Below, in pieces: positions 25,959 to 35,892 of a stretch of 64,000 nucleotides of DNA; within the stretch, counting starts at the first letter, position 1, and each line of letters begins with the position of its first letter. The notes beneath the pieces are model-generated. The model saw only the letters and a program-made list of their open reading frames with translations, made no database searches and had not been told where the DNA came from. Origin of the DNA: BJGV01 sp964194745 (GTDB lineage Bacteria > Pseudomonadota > Gammaproteobacteria > Burkholderiales > Nitrosomonadaceae). The stretch covers positions 620,001 through 684,000 of the forward strand of contig OZ252054.1 of NCBI GenBank assembly GCA_965248035.1. Reading direction: 5' to 3'. Both the position numbers and the translations under genes were made by a program.

Positions 25959-26675
25959 ATGGAAAAGTTAACCAAAGAACATATATCCATAGCCTTACGT
26001 GACGTCCCCCTTTTTTCCTCTCTATCGTCTGATCTGATCGAGTTATTAGCAAATGTGGTGACTACACGAGCTTATCCAAAAAATACGTTCATCCTTTCTG
26101 CTGGTGATAAAGCGGATTCTCTTTACATAATTCTTTCCGGAAACGTCAAAGTTAGTATCGTCGATATCGATGGTAAAGAAGTAATTTTGTCAATGTTGGA
26201 GCAAGGAGATATTTTCGGCGAAATGGCTTTAATTGATGACCACCCACGTTCTGCAGACATTGTTACGCGTGGGCCTTGCGAACTTATGATGATCAGAAAA
26301 GATGAATTTAGGAAATGCCTGGCCGGAAGTCCAGCCTTGTCAATGCAAATCATGCTTGGTCTAGTGCAAAAGCTACGCGAGGCAGACAGGAAAATAGAAA
26401 GTCTAGCCCTCGTCAATGTATATGGCAGAGTGGCTCAGGCATTGCTAGAATTCTCAGAGAAGCAGGAAGATACGTTGGTAATTGACGACAAACTTACCCA
26501 CCAGGACATTGCAAGGATGGTTGGTGCATCGCGCGAAATGGTTACCCGCGTGATGCGAGACCTAGTTGACGGCGAGTATATCAGCATCGAGAGAAGAAGC
26601 ATCGTGCTACATTACAAGCTTGAGGTATACGCGCAGGAGATTGGGCGTGCTCACGCCCACAGTACAAATGTCTAG
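25959..26675 (+). CDS. Crp/Fnr-family transcription regulator
   Basis: 238 residues. The cyclic-nucleotide-binding fold covers about residues 12-125, with SAGDKADSLYIILSGNVKVS and GDIFGEMALIDDHPRSADIV, close to the cAMP-site consensus (GE-x-AL, then R-S-A). The C-terminal winged helix holds LTHQDIARMVGASREMVTRV as recognition helix. There is no N-terminal cysteine cluster, so it is not an oxygen-sensing FNR; cAMP or another nucleotide could be the ligand. It is separated by 127 bases from glcF and 113 from ftsK and probably has its own promoter. Confidence 0.88.
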   Translation: MEKLTKEHISIALRDVPLFSSLSSDLIELLANVVTTRAYPKNTFILSAGDKADSLYIILSGNVKVSIVDIDGKEVILSMLEQGDIFGEMALIDDHPRSADIVTRGPCELMMIRKDEFRKCLAGSPALSMQIMLGLVQKLREADRKIESLALVNVYGRVAQALLEFSEKQEDTLVIDDKLTHQDIARMVGASREMVTRVMRDLVDGEYISIERRSIVLHYKLEVYAQEIGRAHAHSTNV

Positions 26676-26788
26676 AGAACCGAGCATTAGTTCACTTTAG
26701 GCTTAATAAGCTCAAAGAAATAGAGCTTGTTTTTGTAGTTAACTTAACCCTATATATAATCTATGCTCATCTTCTCTCGATACTACTC

Positions 26789-29089
26789 ATGAGTCTCGTC
26801 AACAAGTCGATGGCAAAAAAATCGGGGGCAAATCCCCTTCCACCGAGACTCATAAGACTGCTGCGTGAATCCAGCTCGCTCGCGTTACTGGGTGTGGCGC
26901 TTTATCTGGTACTGATATTTTATGGCTATGATCGCACCGATCCAGGTTGGTCACATGCTAGCGTTGACAATCTGGTACACAATCCCGGTGGACATATTGG
27001 AGCGTGGTTAGCTGATTTGCTTCTGTATTTATTTGGCGTTTCAGCATGGTTGTGGGTGTTGTTTTTTGTCTACTTGGTATCGTGGGGTTATCGTCGTATT
27101 GATGCCGTGGGAATATTTGATCGGCGCCCATTGTTTGTTTCAACTGCTGGTTTTGTTACATTTCTAGTTTCTAGCAGTGGACTTGAAGCACTACGGCTGT
27201 ATATGCCTGGAGTACTCCTACCCCAACAACCAGGTGGGATGTTGGGTAACTTGATTGTCAAGAATCTAACACAGGCACTAGGTTTTACCGGATCGACTCT
27301 TGCATTACTAATATTAATTGCTGTCGGTTTCAGCTTATTCACTGGACTTTCATGGGTGCGTTTCGTCGAGAAACTAGGAAGTGTAATTGAAGATTGCTAT
27401 TTAGGTATTAAGCAACATTGGCAAGCTCGACAAGATCGGCGCATGGGTACAGCTTCGATAACTAAGCGTGAGGAATTGGTCGAAGTCGAGAAAAAACGTT
27501 TTGAGGACCACCCGCCACTACATATCGAACCACCCGTCAGTACAATTCTCAGATCACCACGTGTAATCAAGGAAAAACAGGCTCCATTGTTCGTTGACCT
27601 GCCCGATTCACCCTTGCCGCCTCTGCACTTATTGGATGAGCCGGAAAAAAATGTAGAAGTACTATCAACTGACACACTCGAATTCACATCGCGACTAATT
27701 GAGCGCAAGCTGATCGATTTCGGCGTGGAAGTTAAAGTAGTGGCTGCTTACCCTGGACCAGTTATTACCCGCTACGAAATTGAGCCCGCAGTAGGAGTGA
27801 AAGGCAATCAGATTCTAAGTCTAGTAAAAGACCTAGCACGATCACTGTCGGTAGCAAGTATACGTGTAGTCGAAATCATTCCCGGTAAAACAAGCATGGG
27901 GCTGGAAATTCCCAATCCCAAGCGTCAAATAGTACGGCTATCTGAGATCTTTAGTTCGCAGGCCTATGCTGATATGACTTCGCCATTAACTATTGCGTTG
28001 GGAAAAGACATAGGTGGACATCCCGTAGTAGCTGACCTAGTAAGAATGCCACACGTACTTGTAGCAGGAACAACTGGATCGGGCAAATCGGTAGCTATAA
28101 ACGCCATGATTCTAAGTCTGATCTACAAGGCCACGCCTGAGCAGGTACGCCTAATTCTAGTGGATCCAAAAATGCTGGAGCTCTCTGTGTATGAAGGTAT
28201 TCCACACTTACTAGCACCAGTAGTAACCGATATGCGACAGGCAGCAAACGCATTGCGCTGGTGCGTAGCGGAAATGGAACGACGTTATAAGCTTATGTCG
28301 TTGTTAGGCGTACGTAATATAGGCGGTTACAACCAGAAAATCCGTGATTCAGTTAAAAATGAGGGCCCGCTCACTAATCCGTTAAGCTTGACACCTGATG
28401 CGCCAGAACCACTAGAAGAAATGCCGCTGATTGTGGTTGTCGTCGACGAACTAGCAGACTTGATGATGGTGGTAGGTAAGAAAGTAGAGGAATTAATTAC
28501 CAGGCTTGCTCAGACAGCTCGGGCAGCAGGTGTGCATTTGCTGCTTGCTACTCAACGACCTTCAGTAGATGTTATTACTGGTCTTATTAAAGCCAACATT
28601 CCGACACGGATAGCGTTTCAGGTATCGAGCAAGGTAGATTCACGCACCATCCTCGACCAGATGGGTGCTGAATCGTTGCTAGGACAAGGCGATATGCTTT
28701 ATCTACCCCCTGGAAGGGGCTATCCACAACGAATACATGGTGCTTTTGTCTCTGATCAGGAAGTACACCGGGTAGTAGAACATCTTAAGATGAACGGTGA
28801 GCCACACTTTGTAAATGGCGTGCTCAGTTCGTTCGAAGAAGAAGGTAGAGAAAGTGAGAATGGCAGTGTAACTGTGCAAGAAGGTGGTGAGATTGACCCG
28901 CTCTACAAAGAAGCAGTCGCAGTTGTGATGAAGTCTCGTCGTGCCTCAATCTCGCTTGTACAAAGGCATCTGCGCATTGGTTATAACCGCGCGGCGCGGT
29001 TGATTGAAAAGATGGAAAACAGCGGACTTATCTCTGCCATGCAAAGTAATGGCAATAGAGAAATCTTGGTTCAAGAATGGAATGAATAA
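26789..29089 (+). CDS. ftsK: DNA translocase FtsK
   Basis: 766 residues, a short-linker FtsK. Four N-terminal spans lie within residues 25-190, followed by a charged linker to about 290. The motor domain has the Walker A loop VAGTTGSGKSVAINAM, Walker B IVVVVDELADLMMV and LLLATQRPSVDVITG. The C-terminal gamma winged helix (SRRASISLVQRHLRIGYNRA) reads KOPS polarity signals. It pumps chromosome DNA through the septum and activates XerCD recombination. The linker is far shorter than in E. coli, as in many betaproteobacteria. An alternative start is ATG 26810. Confidence 0.95.
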   Translation: MSLVNKSMAKKSGANPLPPRLIRLLRESSSLALLGVALYLVLIFYGYDRTDPGWSHASVDNLVHNPGGHIGAWLADLLLYLFGVSAWLWVLFFVYLVSWGYRRIDAVGIFDRRPLFVSTAGFVTFLVSSSGLEALRLYMPGVLLPQQPGGMLGNLIVKNLTQALGFTGSTLALLILIAVGFSLFTGLSWVRFVEKLGSVIEDCYLGIKQHWQARQDRRMGTASITKREELVEVEKKRFEDHPPLHIEPPVSTILRSPRVIKEKQAPLFVDLPDSPLPPLHLLDEPEKNVEVLSTDTLEFTSRLIERKLIDFGVEVKVVAAYPGPVITRYEIEPAVGVKGNQILSLVKDLARSLSVASIRVVEIIPGKTSMGLEIPNPKRQIVRLSEIFSSQAYADMTSPLTIALGKDIGGHPVVADLVRMPHVLVAGTTGSGKSVAINAMILSLIYKATPEQVRLILVDPKMLELSVYEGIPHLLAPVVTDMRQAANALRWCVAEMERRYKLMSLLGVRNIGGYNQKIRDSVKNEGPLTNPLSLTPDAPEPLEEMPLIVVVVDELADLMMVVGKKVEELITRLAQTARAAGVHLLLATQRPSVDVITGLIKANIPTRIAFQVSSKVDSRTILDQMGAESLLGQGDMLYLPPGRGYPQRIHGAFVSDQEVHRVVEHLKMNGEPHFVNGVLSSFEEEGRESENGSVTVQEGGEIDPLYKEAVAVVMKSRRASISLVQRHLRIGYNRAARLIEKMENSGLISAMQSNGNREILVQEWNE

Positions 29090-29159
29090 TTCCCCCTAGA
29101 TGAAAGTGTTTTAATTTTTCCAGAGTAACCTATGGTCAAGATCGCTGCTAGGAAACGTT

Positions 29160-29783
29160 ATGAATTGCATTGAACGAACCTATTTTTTTCTATTTCTCTT
29201 TTTTCTCCCATGCATGGCGCTGGCAGGCGCCATGGACAGTCTAAAATCTTTTATTAAAGACACACGCGTAGCCCGTGCCACATTTTCTCAAATTCTACTC
29301 GATAAAAACGCGCACACCATACAAGAAGCAAGTGGCACAATGCAATTCAAGCGGCCAGGAAAATTTAGATGGGTTTACGAAAAACCATATGAACAACTGA
29401 TTATCGGAGATGGCACAAAAGTATGGTTTTACGACCTAGATCTGAATCAAGTTACAGTACGGAAACTTGATATAGCCATCGGTAGTAGCCCAGCTGCACT
29501 GCTCGCTGGTGATAATACCATTGAAGAAAATTTTGATCTGAGTGAAGTCGGCTTACAGGGGGAATTGGAATGGCTAGAGGCCAAACCTAAGATAAAAGAG
29601 GGTTCGTTTGAATTGATGCGCTTGGGATTTACACCAACAGGTATTCTGAAGACAGTTGTACTACATGATAATTTTGGTCAAACCACGGTGATTACATTTT
29701 CAGGGTTAGAGAAAAATCCCAAGCTAGCGCCTGAGACATTCAAATTTACCCCACCCAAGAATTCGGATGTGATTAGTGACTGA
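29160..29783 (+). CDS. lolA: outer-membrane lipoprotein carrier protein LolA
   Basis: 207 residues with a signal peptide (FLFLFFLPCMALAGAMD, cut near residue 22). The mature part carries TRVARATFSQILLDKNA, ASGTMQFKRPGKFRWVYEKP and GDGTKVWFYDLDLNQVTVRK, the family core. LolA ferries lipoproteins across the periplasm from LolCDE to LolB. The 3' end overlaps rarA by 8 bases, so the two are co-transcribed, an arrangement common in proteobacteria (ftsK-lolA-rarA-serS). Confidence 0.95.
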   Translation: MNCIERTYFFLFLFFLPCMALAGAMDSLKSFIKDTRVARATFSQILLDKNAHTIQEASGTMQFKRPGKFRWVYEKPYEQLIIGDGTKVWFYDLDLNQVTVRKLDIAIGSSPAALLAGDNTIEENFDLSEVGLQGELEWLEAKPKIKEGSFELMRLGFTPTGILKTVVLHDNFGQTTVITFSGLEKNPKLAPETFKFTPPKNSDVISD

Positions 29784-31089
29784 CTTGTTCGAGAAACAGG
29801 AATCTTTTGCGCCATTAGCGGAACAATTACGTCCACAAAAATTGGAAGATATTATCGGTCAGGCTCATTTACTTGGTACAGGCAAGCCTTTAAGTATCGC
29901 GTTCAAATCTGGAAAACCCCATTCAATGATCCTTTGGGGCCCCCCTGGTACCGGCAAAACCACATTGGCACGACTCATGGCGCGGGCATTTGATGCTAAG
30001 TTCATAGCACTTTCAGCGGTGCTTTCTGGTGTTAAGGATATCCGTGATGCAATTGAATTAGCTCAGGTGACGCTGCAGCAATCAAGCCAACGCACCATTT
30101 TGTTCGTGGATGAAGTGCATCGTTTTAACAAGTCACAGCAGGACGCATTCTTACCTTATGTTGAAAAAGGATTAGTAACATTCATTGGCGCTACTACCGA
30201 GAATCCTTCTTTTGAAGTCAACAGCGCACTGCTCTCGCGTACTCATGTTTACGTACTTAAAACATTGTCAGAAGACGAACTTGCTATTCTGTTTGATCGA
30301 GCGGTGAATCATGCATTGCTTGGATTGCGTTTGTCCAATGATGCAAAACGCCTTCTGATTGGATCTGCTGACGGAGATGCACGGCGTTTGCTCAATTTAC
30401 TGGAGCAAACAAAAGTTGCTGCGGAAACTGAGAAAATTGTAGACATTAACGCAGATTATGTCCGCAATGTACTTTCTTACAACTCACGCCGTTTTGACAA
30501 GGGTGGAGATGAATTTTACGATCAGATATCTGCACTGCATAAATCGATACGTGGTTCTGATCCAGATGCCGCACTTTACTGGATGTGTCGTATGCTTGAT
30601 GGTGGTACTGACCCGCTTTACATAGGACGGCGGTTAATCCGTGCTGCAATGGAAGACATCGGTCTGGCCGATCCGCGTGCATTGCAGATAACGTTGAGTG
30701 CCTGTGAGGTTTTCGAGCGCCTGGGCAGCCCCGAAGGCGAGCTGGCACTTACACAGGCGGTACTATATCTAGCCTGTGCACCAAAGAGCAATTCTTCTTA
30801 CCTCGCGTATAATAAGGCTCGGTCTCTTATCAGCAATGACAAGTCACGCCCCGTACCGAATCATTTACGCAATGCACCTACCAAGCTGATGAAAGAACTA
30901 GGTATTGGACGCGAATATCGCTACGCTCATGATGATATAGATGCTTACACCGCTGGAGAGAATTATTTTCCTAACGGCATGTCGGACGTAAAATTGTATC
31001 AACCGACAACACGCGGACTCGAAGAAAGGATTTCTGAAAAACTAGCGCATTTACGCGAACTAGACAAAAAGGTAAAGAAAAACTCGTAA
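29776..31089 (+). CDS. rarA: replication-associated recombination protein A (AAA ATPase)
   Basis: 437 residues from a GTG start that lies inside the lolA 3' end. It has SFAPLAEQLRPQKLEDIIGQ, the Walker A loop ILWGPPGTGKTTLARL, Walker B TILFVDEVHRFNKSQQDAFL and sensor 1 TFIGATTENPSFEVN, then the clamp-loader-like C-terminal tetramerisation domain (GSDPDAALYWMCRMLDGGTD). RarA/MgsA acts on stalled replication forks with RecA and SSB. Confidence 0.96.
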   Translation: MTDLFEKQESFAPLAEQLRPQKLEDIIGQAHLLGTGKPLSIAFKSGKPHSMILWGPPGTGKTTLARLMARAFDAKFIALSAVLSGVKDIRDAIELAQVTLQQSSQRTILFVDEVHRFNKSQQDAFLPYVEKGLVTFIGATTENPSFEVNSALLSRTHVYVLKTLSEDELAILFDRAVNHALLGLRLSNDAKRLLIGSADGDARRLLNLLEQTKVAAETEKIVDINADYVRNVLSYNSRRFDKGGDEFYDQISALHKSIRGSDPDAALYWMCRMLDGGTDPLYIGRRLIRAAMEDIGLADPRALQITLSACEVFERLGSPEGELALTQAVLYLACAPKSNSSYLAYNKARSLISNDKSRPVPNHLRNAPTKLMKELGIGREYRYAHDDIDAYTAGENYFPNGMSDVKLYQPTTRGLEERISEKLAHLRELDKKVKKNS

Positions 31090-31150
31090 GCTTAGGTAAG
31101 CTATCTCCTCCAACTATGAATAAAACGCGTTCTATTCAGGAATTATTTGT

Positions 31151-32491
31151 ATGTTAGACATTCATCTGTTACGTAATGATCCAATAAAAGTACTCAATGA
31201 CCTTTCTTCGCGTGGATTTAGACTGCCAGAGGGCTTTCAGGAACTGGCGAAAGAACGCGGATTTATACGGAAAAATACACAGAAGCTGGAAGAAAAAAGA
31301 AACAAAATTTCACGCACGATTGGCCAGCTTAGTACAACTGGGGATGACACAGATCAGGAAGAGATCGAATGCTTAAAGAATAAAATGAAGGGAATACATG
31401 TAGCGCTAAATGAAGCTAAAGCATGCCTAGTTAAAATAGAAAGTGAATTACAGCAGTCTCTAGAGCTAATCCCAAATCTGCCGCACAGCACTGTTCCAAA
31501 AGAAGGTGAAAACAAGGAAGTACGATGCTGGGAAACAAGAAAGACGTCGGGTTCGTTTAATTTCCCGGTAAAGGATCATGTAAGTATCGGTGAAGGTCTA
31601 GGATTATTAGATTTCAGAACTGCAACGAAACTCAGTGGCGCGCGGTTCAGTTTGATGGCAGGTGTACTTGCCCGACTACATCGCGCGCTAGCGCAGTTCA
31701 TGCTAGACACACATACACTGGAACATGGTTACACCGAAACTTATGTGCCGTATCTAGCCAATGCAGAGAGCTTGCGTGGTACCGGACAATTGCCGAAATT
31801 TGAGGAAGACTTATTTAAGATCCATCGAAAAAAGTACGAGAAAGAAGAAGGTATAACTGAACAAGGATTGCAAGAAGAAAATTGGTATTTAATTCCTACT
31901 TCAGAAGTACCACTAACTAACTCCGTGCGTAATGAAATCGTTTCTATAGAATCTCTGCCCATCAAGCTTACTACACTCACCCCATGCTTTCGTTCTGAAG
32001 CAGGAAACTATGGCAAAGATACGCGTGGCCTGATCCGCCAGCATCAGTTTGATAAGGTAGAACTTGTACAAATTGTCCATCCGCAGAAATCCTACGAAGC
32101 ACTGGAGCAGCTTGTTAGTCATGCTGAGAAGATTCTGCAAAAACTAGAATTACCTTACCGGGTAGTATTGTTATGTGCGGGCGATATGGGATTTTCTGCA
32201 GCTAAGACTTACGACATTGAGGTTTGGCTACCTGCACAAAACACTTATCTAGAAGTTTCTTCGTGCAGCAATTGTGAAACGTTCCAGGCGCGACGCATGA
32301 AGGCACGCTTTCGTAATGAGAATGGCAAACCGGAATTAGTACACACGTTAAATGGCTCTGGTCTGGCAGTGGGACGTTGTCTAGTAGCAATTCTAGAAAA
32401 CTACCAAAATGCTGATGGCAGTGTTTCTATTCCCAAAGTCTTACAACCTTATATGGGAGGCATTGACCGACTTATTGCAAAGAAAAAATAA
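31151..32491 (+). CDS. serS: seryl-tRNA synthetase
   Basis: 446 residues. The N-terminal antiparallel coiled-coil arm (residues about 25-105, rich in Lys and Glu) contacts tRNA-Ser. The class II core has LIPTSEVPLTNSV, TPCFRSEAGNYGKDTRGLIR (motif 2), FDKVELVQIV, YLEVSSCSNCETFQARRM and the motif 3 segment HTLNGSGLAVGRCLVAILEN. A 13-residue charged insertion near residue 225 (HRKKYEKEEGITEQG) makes it slightly longer than E. coli SerRS. It converges on ftsZ with a 97-base gap. Confidence 0.97.
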   Translation: MLDIHLLRNDPIKVLNDLSSRGFRLPEGFQELAKERGFIRKNTQKLEEKRNKISRTIGQLSTTGDDTDQEEIECLKNKMKGIHVALNEAKACLVKIESELQQSLELIPNLPHSTVPKEGENKEVRCWETRKTSGSFNFPVKDHVSIGEGLGLLDFRTATKLSGARFSLMAGVLARLHRALAQFMLDTHTLEHGYTETYVPYLANAESLRGTGQLPKFEEDLFKIHRKKYEKEEGITEQGLQEENWYLIPTSEVPLTNSVRNEIVSIESLPIKLTTLTPCFRSEAGNYGKDTRGLIRQHQFDKVELVQIVHPQKSYEALEQLVSHAEKILQKLELPYRVVLLCAGDMGFSAAKTYDIEVWLPAQNTYLEVSSCSNCETFQARRMKARFRNENGKPELVHTLNGSGLAVGRCLVAILENYQNADGSVSIPKVLQPYMGGIDRLIAKKK

Positions 32492-32588
32492 CGTTGTACC
32501 GTATAATTTTGAGAATTTAGTTGTTGGATGCTACTAAATCTGTTCCGCTTATATTCTAAGATTTGCCTAACCAGCAACTTACACTTTT

Positions 32589-33746
32589 TTAATCGGCCTG
32601 TTTCCTTAAGAAAGCGGGGATATCCAACGCCTCCACACCGGATTGTTTCATTGCTTCCACTGTTGCATCACGTCTGTTCGTACGACTTACAGCAGGAATC
32701 TCGAGCTCTCTCCAGTCCGCTGACATAGCGTCATCAGTTCCGGTACGAGTATGAATAACACTTAGTGGCCGAGGCTCAGCGCTATTGATCAATCCACCAA
32801 GCCCAGTTGCCACTACAGTAACACGTAAATCGTTCTGCATATCTTCTTCGATCACAGTACCAATAATCACGGTCGCATCTTCAGCGGTAAAATCCTTTAT
32901 TGTATTCATCACTTCGTGAACTTCGCGCATTTTCAGTCCTGAGCTAGCAGTAATGTTTACCAGCACACCACGTGCCCCTGAGAAATTCACATCCTCTAGT
33001 AGAGGACTTGCAACTGCCTGTTCTGCCGACAGACGTGCACGATCAATCCCTGTAGAAAATGCAGAGCCCATCATAGCCATACCCGCTTCCGACATCACTG
33101 TTTTCACATCAGCAAAATCTACATTTACAAGACCTGGACAGTTGATGACCTCAGCAATCCCTGCAACTGCACCATAGAGTACGTTGTTTGCTGCCTTAAA
33201 TGCATCGAGCATACTGACATCATCTCCCAAGACTAACATTAGCTTATCGTTTGGAATCACGATTAACGAATCAACATGCTGTGACAATTCTTCCATTCCG
33301 GACTGTGCTGATTTCACGCGTCTGCCCTCAAATGCAAACGGCTTTGTCACAACTGCCACTGTTAGAATACCCATTTCCTTTGCTAACTGCGCTACCACTG
33401 GTGCGGCACCAGTGCCGGTGCCACCACCCATGCCAGCAGTAATAAATAGCATGTCTGCACCTTCAATCAACTCAGCAATACGATCACGAACTTCCAGTGC
33501 AGCCTGGCGCCCGATTTCAGGATTTGCTCCCGTACCTAACCCCTTAGTGATAGCAGACCCCAATTGCAACAGAATGCGTGCTTGATTACGCTTTAACGCT
33601 TGTGCATCAGTATTGGCGCTAATGAACTCAACACCTTGCACCCCATTCTGGATCATGTGGTCCACTGCATTACCACCACAGCCGCCGATACCAATAATTT
33701 TTATCATTGCTTCCTGGTCTTCTGCATCCATGATTTCGAACTTCAT
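32589..33746 (-). CDS. ftsZ: cell division protein FtsZ
   Basis: 385 residues. The tubulin-like GTPase has GIGGCGGNAVDHMIQNGV at its N-terminus, the signature GMGGGTGTGAAPVVAQLAKE, the T7 synergy loop NVDFADVKTVMSEAGMAMMG and the C-terminal peptide DIPAFLRKQ that binds FtsA and ZipA. The protein polymerises into the Z ring. It is the last gene of the dcw cluster, 127 bases after ftsA, a spacing where an additional ftsZ promoter may lie. Many relatives have lpxC next, but here serS converges instead. Confidence 0.98.
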   Translation of the reverse strand: MKFEIMDAEDQEAMIKIIGIGGCGGNAVDHMIQNGVQGVEFISANTDAQALKRNQARILLQLGSAITKGLGTGANPEIGRQAALEVRDRIAELIEGADMLFITAGMGGGTGTGAAPVVAQLAKEMGILTVAVVTKPFAFEGRRVKSAQSGMEELSQHVDSLIVIPNDKLMLVLGDDVSMLDAFKAANNVLYGAVAGIAEVINCPGLVNVDFADVKTVMSEAGMAMMGSAFSTGIDRARLSAEQAVASPLLEDVNFSGARGVLVNITASSGLKMREVHEVMNTIKDFTAEDATVIIGTVIEEDMQNDLRVTVVATGLGGLINSAEPRPLSVIHTRTGTDDAMSADWRELEIPAVSRTNRRDATVEAMKQSGVEALDIPAFLRKQAD

Positions 33747-33873
33747 AACGCTTCTCCTTTTATAAATTAAACCAGTAATTTCTTGTATTTCAAATATCTA
33801 ACTCTTAATTATTAAATGTCACCAGTCTCCATACATGTTGCCGAACGGCACAATCAAATTCTTTTGGTTATCC

Positions 33874-35112
33874 TCAAAAATTCCCCTGAAACCAGTTCCC
33901 CATCTTCTCAAGGACCTGCTTGAATGAATTTCCCTGCAGCCTAGCGTGCTGATGATGCTGAAGCTGTTCCATGCCCGCAATAATTAGGCCAACGCCAGTG
34001 GAAAACCGTGGTGTACGTACAACCTCTACTAAGCTGCCACGATAAAGAGGCAACCCCATTCGAACCGGCATGTGGAATATCTCTTCAGCAAGTTCTACCA
34101 TGCCTTGCAAGGAACTGCTGCCGCCAGTAATAACAATCCCAGAAGAAAGTAACTCCTCAAAACCGCTACGACGCAGTTCGGCCTGCACGAGAAGATAAAG
34201 CTCCTCCACGCGTGGCTCAATTACTTCTGCTAGTGTTTGTCTGGAGAGCTGGCGTGTCCCGCGATCACCTACACCCGATACTTCCACCATTTCTCGTGGG
34301 TCAGCCATTCCCCTTAAAGCACAACCGTAGCGACACTTGATATCCTCTGCATCCTTTGTAGGTGTACGTAATGCCATTGCAATATCGTTGGTAATCTGAT
34401 CCCCGGCAATCGGAATTACTGCTGTATGGCGGATCGCACCGTGAGCAAATACCGCAATGTCTGTAGTTCCACCACCGATATCCACCAAGCACACACCTAG
34501 ATCTTTTTCATCTTCCGACAGTACTGCCATTGCTGATGCAAGTGGTTGCAATACGATATCACGCACCTCCAGACCACAGCGACGCACACATTTCATAATG
34601 TTTTGTACGGCTGATACGGCGCCTGTAACGATATGTACTTTTACTTCAAGTCGTATTCCGCTCATACTGATTGGTTCGCGCACATCTTCTTGACCGTCTA
34701 TAATGAATTCCTGATTAAGAATGTGTAGAACCTGTTGATCTGCGGGAATGTTCACTGCTTTAGCAGTTTCCATCACACGCCCCACATCTATCTGCGACAC
34801 TTCCCTGTCTTTGATTGCCACCATTCCGTGTGAATTGAAACTCTTGATATGGTTTCCGGCAACACCGGTGTAAACTTCACGAATTCTGCAATTTGCCATC
34901 AACTCAACTTCCTCTAGCGCACGCTGAATTGCGTTTACTGTAGTTTCAATATTGACTACTACACCTTTTTTCAGGCCACGAGAGGGATGACTCCCCATAC
35001 CGATAATTTCAAACCTACCTTCAGAATCCACTTCTGCGGCAATAACAGCGATTTTTGAAGTACCGATGTCAAGACCGACAATCAGACTTTTATTTTCATT
35101 TACTCTATTCAT
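33874..35112 (-). CDS. ftsA: cell division protein FtsA
   Basis: 412 residues, actin fold: phosphate 1 loop LIVGLDIGTSKIAVIAAE, the 1C (SHS2) insert near residues 85-165, phosphate 2 CLVDIGGGTTDIAVF, adenosine motif GIVITGGSSSLQGMVELAEE. The C-terminal amphipathic helix (SFKQVLEKMGNWFQGNF) attaches it to the membrane. FtsA tethers FtsZ and recruits later divisome proteins. It starts 21 bases after ftsQ ends. Confidence 0.97.
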   Translation of the reverse strand: MNRVNENKSLIVGLDIGTSKIAVIAAEVDSEGRFEIIGMGSHPSRGLKKGVVVNIETTVNAIQRALEEVELMANCRIREVYTGVAGNHIKSFNSHGMVAIKDREVSQIDVGRVMETAKAVNIPADQQVLHILNQEFIIDGQEDVREPISMSGIRLEVKVHIVTGAVSAVQNIMKCVRRCGLEVRDIVLQPLASAMAVLSEDEKDLGVCLVDIGGGTTDIAVFAHGAIRHTAVIPIAGDQITNDIAMALRTPTKDAEDIKCRYGCALRGMADPREMVEVSGVGDRGTRQLSRQTLAEVIEPRVEELYLLVQAELRRSGFEELLSSGIVITGGSSSLQGMVELAEEIFHMPVRMGLPLYRGSLVEVVRTPRFSTGVGLIIAGMEQLQHHQHARLQGNSFKQVLEKMGNWFQGNF

Positions 35113-35133
35113 TTATTTTATGAGTCCTTAATC

Positions 35134-35892
35134 TCACACTGCTTTTTTCAAACCCAGTTTGCGCGGTTGCTGCCGATTTTCTTCTAGCATGCGCACAGAG
35201 AAACCGTTTGGGTAGCGAAGATCTACATATGTAACTTGTTTTTTAAATTGTGAAATTATGTGACCATGTGCAGACACATAGAGACCTAGTCGGGCTTTAA
35301 CCTGCTCGCGCCCCAGCTCCAACACAATTCCGTTTTCGGTATGAATGCGCCATGTGCGGCGAGGTGAAAAATCCACCTCAGTAATATTTTTCTGAAGCGG
35401 TTGCAGCAGTTTGCTGAAAACAGCATACTGCAGTGCTACTTCGTGTGAACTTTCTACTGGCCCAGTAAATGCAGGTAACCGCTTGTCGGTCACAGCATCA
35501 AACACTTCTCCATGGGTGTTCACCAGTGCTGAATCACCCCACCTAGCTAGCGCCACATGTTCCTCCAACACCACTTCCAAGCTCTGTGGCCAATTCCGTC
35601 GGACACTTGCAGCACGTACCCACGGTAATTTTTCAAATGCGTTACTTATCGTATCTAGATCAACTGTAAAAAAGCTTCCAACTACTTCACTGCGTATAAG
35701 GCTATTTATCTGTTCCCGTGTTACATGCTTAAACTCTTCGTCGAAGCTGCTGATGCCACCAACACTTACTTCCTTCAGAGTAAATATCGGCAAATTCACC
35801 ACTGACGGACCAATAGCGAAAGCCGATATCAACGCAGCAAGTGTAAATAGTCCATTGGCTAATATATGTAGCATCCGATGGTTATCCCACAT
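35134..35892 (-). CDS. ftsQ: cell division protein FtsQ
   Basis: 252 residues with a short cytoplasmic N-terminus, one span at about residues 8-28 (ILANGLFTLAALISAFA), a POTRA domain (FTLKEVSVGGISSFDEEFKH) and the FtsQ beta domain (VRRNWPQSLEVVLEEHVALA, YVDLRYPNGFSVRM). It links FtsA/FtsZ to FtsB/FtsL in the divisome. Start at 35892 is supported by ggagctagctcATG; it overlaps the end of ddl by 11 bases. Confidence 0.95.
   Translation of the reverse strand: MWDNHRMLHILANGLFTLAALISAFAIGPSVVNLPIFTLKEVSVGGISSFDEEFKHVTREQINSLIRSEVVGSFFTVDLDTISNAFEKLPWVRAASVRRNWPQSLEVVLEEHVALARWGDSALVNTHGEVFDAVTDKRLPAFTGPVESSHEVALQYAVFSKLLQPLQKNITEVDFSPRRTWRIHTENGIVLELGREQVKARLGLYVSAHGHIISQFKKQVTYVDLRYPNGFSVRMLEENRQQPRKLGLKKAV

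Noticed and set aside
33184..33585. 133-codon plus-strand frame inside ftsZ
   Set aside because: Antisense shadow without a ribosome site or family features.
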